A stretch of DNA of 38,509 nt from Faecalibacterium sp. CAG:74 (GTDB lineage Bacteria > Bacillota > Clostridia > Christensenellales > Aristaeellaceae): NCBI GenBank assembly GCA_000437595.1, contig FR899868.1, forward strand, positions 1-38,509, written 5' to 3'. The notes beneath the pieces are model-generated. The model was given only the letters and a program-made list of their open reading frames with translations. It was not told where the DNA came from and ran no database searches. The position numbers and the translations under genes were made by a program. Shown piece by piece: positions 32,275 to 38,509 of the stretch. How positions within the stretch are numbered: the stretch's first letter is position 1; every line of letters begins with the position of its first letter.

Positions 32275-35200
32275 TCAGTCCAGCGGAATCAGGCAGTAGG
32301 GGTGAACAACCGCCTGCGCAGGGCCGTATGCCTGCAAGCCGTAGCGGTAGCCGTACCAGTCGCCGCCGCCCGCGCCGCCGCCTGCATTCGCCAAGCTCGA
32401 TGAATACAGCAGCGCAATGGTGTTTTCGCCGTTTTTCAGCCACGGCGTGATGTCCATGACGGCTTTCGTCATGCTCAGATCGCCCGTTTTTTCGCCGTTG
32501 ATGAAAACCTGCATACTTTCGCTCATCTTTCCAAAGTCGATATACGCGCCGTCCGCCGTGCCATCCCACTGGAAAACCGCCTTGTACGTCGCCTGACCGA
32601 CCGTGCGCTCGCCCAGTTCCGGAATTTCATTCCATGTTTTCAGGGCGTCCAGATGGAGCGTGACGGGGGTAATGTCCGTCGCCACCTGCGTTTCGGTGAT
32701 GGTCTGGCCGAAGAGCGTTTCCATGCGCTCGTTCACCTGCCCGGACGCCGTGTGCTTCATGACGGTAACATCCCAGTCGGTGATTTCAAACGCATCCGGC
32801 ACCTGCGCCGCGAATTGCCGCGTTTCGCCGCTGCTGAGCTGCGCCTGATATTCGCCGGACGCTGTGACCTTGGCGGACAGGCTGCTGCCATCGCTGAAAA
32901 TATCCGCCGCGTTCGTTTCGACCGCGTGGAGCTCGCTGTCCGCCTCGCACGCACGGAATACAAACAGCGCCACGTTGCCGTAATCCAGCGTCAGCGGGAA
33001 AATCGTGCTGCCGTTTTCATGGCGATAGACGCCCAGTCGCTTCGTTTCGCCCGTCCACGCATCCAGCTGATACGGAATCCAAGTGCCGTCCACCACCATC
33101 TCCGTCGTGATGGTATTGCCGTGCGTATCCTGCTTTTCCCCCTGCGACCACACGGAAACATAGCTGCCGTCGCAGTAGTTGTACACATACAGGTACTCGG
33201 TGTCGCCGTCGCGGCGCGTCTGCGTCAGCAGCTGGCGGTTCGGCTCGGCAAAGCCCGCGTAAGGCTTCACACCGGCGCTTTGCAGCACGCGGGCAGCGTC
33301 GTCCGCGTCCTTTGCGGAATAGACGTTGGGGAGCGCCTTCATTTCCGCCATCACATCCGCCAGCGCTGCCTCGCCGCCATCATTGTACGGCGTCTGAACG
33401 GCGGCGCCATCCACCACAACCACCTTCATGCCCTGTTTTGCCAAATCCAGCAGGGCTTTCGCGCCGTCCAGCGCCAGCTGCTCCTGCCACAGCACAATCG
33501 CCTGATAACCCGCCTGCTCCAGCGTGCCGGTTTCGGCAGCGTAGGACACGCCGTCCGCCGTCAGGAAATCCGGGCTGAAGTAGTCGTAGGTATAGCCGTT
33601 ATCCTGCAAGGTCGTGGACGGGAAAAAGCCGGTCGTGTGGTTAAGCAGCCAGTTTTCGCCGCCGTGGTTGCCGCTGGTCGGCATGGGCTGCTGATAGCTC
33701 ATGTAAATCATGCCGACATCCGTGCGGGATACGCCCTCGCGGAGCAGCTGGCAGATGCGCCCCAGATGGGCGTTGAACGACGGATAATCCACGCTGGACG
33801 GCTCATGCGGCCCGAAGGCGTAGAAGCTGGCATACACCGCGCCGCTGGCGGTATAATGCGGCCAGCGATTATCCGTTCCCGGCCCATACTGCGCAGACCA
33901 GATGTGCCACACAATGCGATTGAAGCCCGCCGCAAAGAGGTTGTACGCCTCCATCAGGTGATCCTGCTCGGTATAGGCATAGCCGCCGTAAGCGCCCGTT
34001 TCGGAGGAGAGCACCTTGTTTTGCAGCTTCGCGCCGCCCGTCCACAGGCGGTACATATCCACCTGATTGTTCTGGTTGAGGATTTCCGCCTCCGGATAAT
34101 CCACGCTCATGATGGGCTCGGAGATTTCCAGCCGCTGCCCATAGCTGATTTGCGCGCGGGTCTTGATGCCGTATTCGTGCAGCCACGCGCGCAGCGGCTC
34201 CAGCATCCGTTCGCGGTAGAGCTGCGTCTGCACGTCAAAGAGGTCGTTGAGCACCTTTTCGCGCATGGTTTTGTCCGCCAAATCATAGCTGCCGTAGTCC
34301 ACTGCATCCCAGTAGAACAGATCCGGCAGACCGATGGTCAGGTACAGGTACGGACGAATGTCATAGCCCTTGCGCGCCAGAAATTCTTCCGCCATGTCGT
34401 CGCACCAGAACGCGCAGCCGTATTCGGTGCTGATTTCCAGCGAATCCATGAACAGCTGCACGTCGCCCGCCTGAATCTTGGCATTCAGCGCTTCGTCGTC
34501 CAGAATGTGCGCCAGCCAGTATTCCTTCAGCGCTTCAATGCCCGCTTCATCAAAATAGTTGATGCAGTACGCGGTTTCAGCGGCGGGGTGGGATTCCTGC
34601 ATTGCGCCCTGCTGCCAGTAGTAGAACAGGCGGTACTTCGATTCGGCGTTTTCCGGCGTCCAGTCCAGCGTAATCGTGCCGTCCGCTTCCCAGACCAGCT
34701 TGTCGGTCAGCTCGATGATGCCCGTTCCGTCCGTCACGATGGGCTTTGCCTTGTTGCCGCTCGTCTGCGGCACGGCAAAAACGCCAATCAGCTTTGCCGT
34801 CGGCTCAATGGGGTAGACCTTGCTGCCGACTTTCTTCTGCATGGGGATTGCCCCGCTTCGGCTCGCCCCTGCTTTGATGTATTCCACAATGTCCACGACA
34901 ATCTGGCTTGCGCCCTGACTGTGCGGGTCAAGACCGGGGACGTTGGCGGTCGCCCAGTTTGTGCCGGAGGTGAGGGAGACGGTCATTCCCAAGTCCAGCG
35001 CCGTGTTCATTGCCAGCTTCAAGTCGTGATCCCACTGCGCAGAGCCGTAGCCGTAGTCCGTTTCGCTGATTTCGTCTTCGCCCTGCGCGCACAGCTCCAC
35101 GCCGCGGAAGCCGCCGTCGTACATCGCCTGAATTTCCGCGCGGATGGTCTCGTCCGTATGCCCTGCTTCCGCCATCCACCAGCGTACCTCGCTGCGGCTG

Positions 35201-35331
35201 TCGATGCTGGGCGCGGTATAGCGGCGCTCGATTTCCGCCGCAAACGCGTCGTCCTCCGCCAGCGCCGAGGCGGCGGGCAACAGCAGAGCGGCAGAGAGCA
35301 CCGCCGACAAGATTTTCTTCCCAGACAGCAT
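32275..35331 (-). CDS. Secreted GH106-like alpha-L-rhamnosidase
   Basis: 1018 aa, exported (signal peptide MLSGKKILSAVLSAALLLPA, cleavage after ALA, residue 25). The N-terminal catalytic region has the hallmarks I associate with GH106: RWWMAEAGHTDETIRAEIQA, GFRGVELCAQ, and LGMTVSLTSGTNWATANVPG. A mid-protein stretch (FFPSTTLQDNGYTYDYFSPD) and a C-terminal galactose-binding-like sandwich (MQVFINGEKTGDLSMTKAVM, DITPWLKNGENTIALLYSSS, ~915-985) fit the same family. GH106 enzymes release L-rhamnose from pectin side chains or plant glycosides. The ATG at 35331 has AAGGAGG upstream; an open extension to 35493 runs into the previous gene and is rejected. It lies 72 bp after the permuted GH3, in one transcript apart from a hairpin. 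Related uncharacterised families cannot be excluded. Confidence 0.75.
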   Translation of the reverse strand: MLSGKKILSAVLSAALLLPAASALAEDDAFAAEIERRYTAPSIDSRSEVRWWMAEAGHTDETIRAEIQAMYDGGFRGVELCAQGEDEISETDYGYGSAQWDHDLKLAMNTALDLGMTVSLTSGTNWATANVPGLDPHSQGASQIVVDIVEYIKAGASRSGAIPMQKKVGSKVYPIEPTAKLIGVFAVPQTSGNKAKPIVTDGTGIIELTDKLVWEADGTITLDWTPENAESKYRLFYYWQQGAMQESHPAAETAYCINYFDEAGIEALKEYWLAHILDDEALNAKIQAGDVQLFMDSLEISTEYGCAFWCDDMAEEFLARKGYDIRPYLYLTIGLPDLFYWDAVDYGSYDLADKTMREKVLNDLFDVQTQLYRERMLEPLRAWLHEYGIKTRAQISYGQRLEISEPIMSVDYPEAEILNQNNQVDMYRLWTGGAKLQNKVLSSETGAYGGYAYTEQDHLMEAYNLFAAGFNRIVWHIWSAQYGPGTDNRWPHYTASGAVYASFYAFGPHEPSSVDYPSFNAHLGRICQLLREGVSRTDVGMIYMSYQQPMPTSGNHGGENWLLNHTTGFFPSTTLQDNGYTYDYFSPDFLTADGVSYAAETGTLEQAGYQAIVLWQEQLALDGAKALLDLAKQGMKVVVVDGAAVQTPYNDGGEAALADVMAEMKALPNVYSAKDADDAARVLQSAGVKPYAGFAEPNRQLLTQTRRDGDTEYLYVYNYCDGSYVSVWSQGEKQDTHGNTITTEMVVDGTWIPYQLDAWTGETKRLGVYRHENGSTIFPLTLDYGNVALFVFRACEADSELHAVETNAADIFSDGSSLSAKVTASGEYQAQLSSGETRQFAAQVPDAFEITDWDVTVMKHTASGQVNERMETLFGQTITETQVATDITPVTLHLDALKTWNEIPELGERTVGQATYKAVFQWDGTADGAYIDFGKMSESMQVFINGEKTGDLSMTKAVMDITPWLKNGENTIALLYSSSLANAGGGAGGGDWYGYRYGLQAYGPAQAVVHPYCLIPLD

Positions 35332-35365
35332 AATGTCCTCCTTGCAACGCTTTCTTGTACAAAAT

Positions 35366-35391
35366 GGGGCTCCGGAACACTCCGAAGCCCC
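35366..35391 (-). terminator. Hairpin between permuted GH3 2 and the GH106 gene
   Basis: Ten of eleven positions pair between GGGGCTCCGGA and TCCGAAGCCCC around ACAC. On the minus strand ATTTTG follows. It should cause partial termination, giving less rhamnosidase than GH3. Confidence 0.6.
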
Positions 35392-35402
35392 GGAAAACGG
35401 GA

Positions 35403-38400
35403 TTAAATCTTGAACGCCTTGACAAGCAGCGGCCAAGCCCAGAGGTAGAAGACAACTGCAATCGCGATGACGGCGACGGCAATCACAATCCACATGATGC
35501 GCTTGCCCTTCTTGCTCATCCGCTTGCGATTCTGGAACTGCTCCTCGGTCATCGGCACTTTGCTGTATACGCGAATTGCCATGAACACCAGCACAAGCGC
35601 CATCAGAATGTCAAAGCCGTACAGCACAACCTTGTACCACGCCATGCCGTACAGGAAGCCCTTCTGCTCCTCAACCGCCGGGGCAGTCGTTTCTTCCGCA
35701 GCATCATCCGCCTGATTCAGCATGGCCGCGTAGGCGGGGTCAACCGCCAGCGAGTTTGCCGTGTTGTAGAGAATCTGATGCACGGCTTCGCGAATCAGCT
35801 TGCGGCACCAGCCGGATTTAACGTCGCTGAGCGACTGCTCCGCGGTCGCGTGAATGAGCGTGCCGCCCGCCGCCAGATACTGGTCAGCGCCAGCGCCCTT
35901 CATGGTGGTCGTGTAGTCGGTGATGTAGCAGCCGTGCCAGCCCCATTCGTTGCGGCAGATGGCGCTCATCAGCGGATAGGAGCCGAAGGTGAACTGCCAG
36001 CCGACGCGGCACATGGTCAGCATGATGCCCTGTGCGCCGCCCTTCTGGATGGAATACTGGAAGGGCTTGAGGTAGATTTCACGGGTAGCCTGTTCCGTGC
36101 CCCACACAGCCACACAGCCGTTGGCGGCGCGGTTGGTGTCGGCGTCGTTCATGACAAAGTGCTTGATGTAGGCGTGCATACCGTGCGCTTCAACGCCCGC
36201 GCAGACCGCCGCGGAGCAAAGACCGGTCAGCACAGCATCCTCGGAGTAGTATTCGTAGTTGCGCGCGCCGAAGGGGGTGCGGTGGATGTTGATGCCGGGC
36301 GCGTACCAGCCCTCGGTGTTGGACGCAATCGCGTCTTCGCCGATGGCGTTGCCGTAGATGCGCTGAACGTCCTGACTCCACGTCGCCGCCGTCATTGTTG
36401 CGCAGGGGTAGGAGTAGATGACCGCGTCCGTCAGGAAGTTCGCAATGCCGTGCGGCGCGTCATACTCATACGTCTTGGGCTTGCCAACGGATTCCACCGC
36501 CAGAGAGCCCCAGCCGGACTTGTTGAACAGCTGATGCATCTCGGAGAGCTTGAGTTCATCCAGCAGCAGATCCCACTTCGGGTCGTTGTAATCCAGCCCC
36601 ACCATGTCGATCAGCTTCAAATTGTTCTTCGCGCCATAGGTGTAGGCTTCCTTGCCGGGATACAGGGCAGCATCCGTCGGGTCAGTCGGGTTCAGAGAAG
36701 CCGCAAAGCCCTTCAGCTCGAATTTCGCCCGCAGGTCGTCGGAAATCACATAGGTCGGCACGTCGCCGGAAATGTTGCCGACGTTGGATACGCCCTTCGC
36801 AACACCGGTGGCGTATTCCAGGCCGTTATTGTCCATCACAGACCAGTCGGAGCGGGAGAGATACACCGTGTCGTCCGCATAGACGATATCATCAAGCTGG
36901 TTGGTCACTTCCGCGCCGGAAACAGCGTCCTTGTTCAGCAGTTCCCGTTCGGAAACGGTGTACTTGGCTGCCATCGCCGTGTTGCCGTTTGCGGTCATGC
37001 CGTCCGCCGTGGTCTTGCCCTTTGCGGCAAGCACGTTGTTCACGGCCTCATGCGCATCGTGGGCAGCGGTCACATACCAGTCGCCCGCGTCAATCACATA
37101 GGTCTTGGCGTCCTTTGCATCGTAGCTGGCAATATCCTGCTTGGAGAAGGTGACGGACACGCGCTGCGACTCGCCGGGGGCAAGCTCAGATGTCTTGACG
37201 TACTGCGCCAGCGCCACAGCCGCCTTTTCCACGCCGCCGGGGATGTAGGGCGACTGGACGTAGAATTCCACAACATCCTTGCCGGAGGTGAAGCCGGTGT
37301 TCTTCACCGTGACCGACGCGGTGCAGAGGTCGCCGTCCCAGTCCACCTTCAGGTCAGACCATTCAAAATCAGTGTAGCTCAGACCATAGCCGAAGGGATA
37401 GGCGACGGTGGCGGCGTAATCGTAATCGCCCGCGTTGCCCTGCTTGAGTACGGCGTCCTCATAGCGGGTTTCATAGTACTTGTAGCCGACATAGATGCCT
37501 TCTGCGTAGTTCACATAGGAATAGCCGGAGAGGGAGCCATCCTCGTTCACATAGCGGTAGTCGCCGAAGTTCTGCATGGCGGCGGAGGACATGTTGTCGT
37601 GCACATAGGTGTCCACCAGACGGCCGGAGGGGTTGATGGCGCCGGACAAAATCTTGGCAATCGAGCCGATGCCGCCCGCCGGACGGGCATACCACAGCAC
37701 CGCGTCAATGCCGTATTCCGCCTTGTCCACAAAGTCCATCTGCATGGCGTTGGCGGAGCTGATGAGCACAATCACCTTGTCGAAGGCTTTATGCACCTCG
37801 GCAAGCAGTTCCTTTTCGTCCTTGTTCAGCTCCAGATAGTTTTCATCCGCCGAGCCGCCGTAGCGGGACATGTCATACGGCAGGTCGTTGCCTTCCGCGC
37901 CCGTGCGCATCAGCACGACGACGGCAGCGTCGTTGTAATCCTTGTAGGACGCCTTGACGTCCGCCGTATATTCGCTCTGCGGCACTTCGTCAATCACCCA
38001 GCCGCCGGTTTCGGAGCCGTTGCCTGCCGACAGGCTGCCCGCGCCGGAAGAATGGCTGGACGCGGCATAGAAGGCAGCCAGCGTGGGGTTGACCGTGAAG
38101 CCTTCGTCCTCCAGCACCTTCTGCAAAACGCCGCTCTTGTTGTCGATGCCGAAGAGGCTGATTTTGCCGCCCTTCATGGGCAGCGCGTTATCCTCGTTCT
38201 TCAGCAGCACCGCGCCTTCGGCGACAATCAGGTTCGCCACCTGCGCATGGTCGTCCGTGTCAAACGTCACGGTGGAAACGTTCTTCACGCCGACTTCGCC
38301 GAAGTACAGCGTCAGGGCGGAGTCCCAATACAGCGCTTCATAGTTGGCAACGCCGACGGCACTGCACAGCAGCGCAATCACCAGCGTCCAGATAATTAAA

Positions 38401-38438
38401 TAGGTACTTTTTTTCATACCCGTCTTCGCAGCACTCAT
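35403..38438 (-). CDS. Membrane-anchored GH3 glycosidase 2, permuted domain order
   Basis: 1011 aa, paralogue of the enzyme at 24242 with the same reversed order. N-terminal helix (YLIIWTLVIALLCSAVGVA); alpha/beta domain (GAVLLKNEDNALPM; acid/base candidate Glu in RTGAEGNDL); PFGYGLSYTDF; a fibronectin-III-like ASVTVKNTGFTSGKDVVEFY; then the TIM barrel with NIHRTPFGARNYEYYSEDA, KHFVMNDADTNR and nucleophile Asp ~851 in CYITDYTTT. The C-terminus has an acidic linker and two helices (VVLYGFDILMALVLVFMAIR; IMWIVIAVAVIAIAVVFYLW), unlike the single one in the first paralogue. AAAGGAG lies 6 nt before the ATG at 38438. It leads the GH106 gene. About 70 bases of upstream sequence are in the window, with a TATGAT-like -10 but no sure promoter. 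Confidence 0.9.
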   Translation of the reverse strand: MSAAKTGMKKSTYLIIWTLVIALLCSAVGVANYEALYWDSALTLYFGEVGVKNVSTVTFDTDDHAQVANLIVAEGAVLLKNEDNALPMKGGKISLFGIDNKSGVLQKVLEDEGFTVNPTLAAFYAASSHSSGAGSLSAGNGSETGGWVIDEVPQSEYTADVKASYKDYNDAAVVVLMRTGAEGNDLPYDMSRYGGSADENYLELNKDEKELLAEVHKAFDKVIVLISSANAMQMDFVDKAEYGIDAVLWYARPAGGIGSIAKILSGAINPSGRLVDTYVHDNMSSAAMQNFGDYRYVNEDGSLSGYSYVNYAEGIYVGYKYYETRYEDAVLKQGNAGDYDYAATVAYPFGYGLSYTDFEWSDLKVDWDGDLCTASVTVKNTGFTSGKDVVEFYVQSPYIPGGVEKAAVALAQYVKTSELAPGESQRVSVTFSKQDIASYDAKDAKTYVIDAGDWYVTAAHDAHEAVNNVLAAKGKTTADGMTANGNTAMAAKYTVSERELLNKDAVSGAEVTNQLDDIVYADDTVYLSRSDWSVMDNNGLEYATGVAKGVSNVGNISGDVPTYVISDDLRAKFELKGFAASLNPTDPTDAALYPGKEAYTYGAKNNLKLIDMVGLDYNDPKWDLLLDELKLSEMHQLFNKSGWGSLAVESVGKPKTYEYDAPHGIANFLTDAVIYSYPCATMTAATWSQDVQRIYGNAIGEDAIASNTEGWYAPGINIHRTPFGARNYEYYSEDAVLTGLCSAAVCAGVEAHGMHAYIKHFVMNDADTNRAANGCVAVWGTEQATREIYLKPFQYSIQKGGAQGIMLTMCRVGWQFTFGSYPLMSAICRNEWGWHGCYITDYTTTMKGAGADQYLAAGGTLIHATAEQSLSDVKSGWCRKLIREAVHQILYNTANSLAVDPAYAAMLNQADDAAEETTAPAVEEQKGFLYGMAWYKVVLYGFDILMALVLVFMAIRVYSKVPMTEEQFQNRKRMSKKGKRIMWIVIAVAVIAIAVVFYLWAWPLLVKAFKI

Positions 38439-38509
38439 GATTTTCTCCTTTTCATGCGGTTGATCATACTAATTCGATTCTAAAACATGGCATCGAGCAT
38501 AGCAGATTT

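Noticed and set aside
32653..35406. 917-codon open frame on the plus strand opposite the rhamnosidase
   Set aside because: Same reasoning: shadow of the GH106-like gene, low-complexity composition, no recognisable domain.
35355..38399. 1014-codon open frame on the plus strand opposite the permuted GH3
   Set aside because: It is antisense to a well-supported GH3 gene. Its Val/His/Arg-rich translation is typical of the reverse frame of GC-rich coding DNA, and there is no motif or ribosome site.

Overview
The window looks like a chromosomal segment of an uncultured gut-type Clostridia bacterium (Firmicutes). Support: strong AGGAGG-type ribosome binding sites at most starts, sigma-A type promoters (two with perfect TTGACA-N17-TATAAT), a moderately GC-rich sequence, LytTR/GHKL two-component systems, and many secreted glycoside hydrolases and sugar ABC transporters. 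It is almost entirely a carbohydrate-acquisition region, broken up by small mobile elements.

Region 1 (1-11.5 kb) is a uronate-type polysaccharide locus resembling the Bacillus yte/yes/ytc genes. It has a minus-strand ABC uptake system (binding protein and two LplB/LplC-type permeases, no ATPase), a divergent membrane-anchored AraC regulator, a conserved toroid-like protein that may be an uncharacterised lyase, a second binding protein reduced to a pseudogene, and a GH105 unsaturated uronyl hydrolase with an extra N-terminal domain. A family of TTAA-flanked miniature elements has inserted around these genes, one of them beside an IS5-type transposase relic.

Region 2 (11.6-16.4 kb) is an mglBAC galactose/methyl-galactoside operon plus a small membrane protein. 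It is driven by a consensus promoter that sits just below an array of ACGTGA-type half-sites. A hairpin after mglB probably sets binding-protein excess.

Region 3 (16.5-21 kb) is mobile or relic DNA: a complete IS1182-family element, a cassette of four small genes, and the 3' half of a tRNA-Arg(CCT) with upstream TGCTAACA repeats. The latter is typical of the attachment site of a tyrosine-integrase element. No integrase remains, so this is probably one end of a deleted integrative element. A second type of miniature inverted-repeat element follows.

Region 4 (21-38.5 kb) is a GH3-rich glycosidase locus: a secreted GH3, a domain-permuted (C-domain first) membrane-anchored GH3 with a small four-helix partner, two LytTR/GHKL two-component systems (one pair convergent), a GH106-like alpha-L-rhamnosidase and a second permuted membrane-anchored GH3. 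A pair of sites fitting the LytTR consensus lies just above the -10 of the first GH3. This suggests the local two-component systems control the locus, perhaps for rhamnosylated or glucosylated plant glycosides. The most unusual items are the permuted, doubly anchored GH3 enzymes under apparent LytTR control, and the possible new lyase family.
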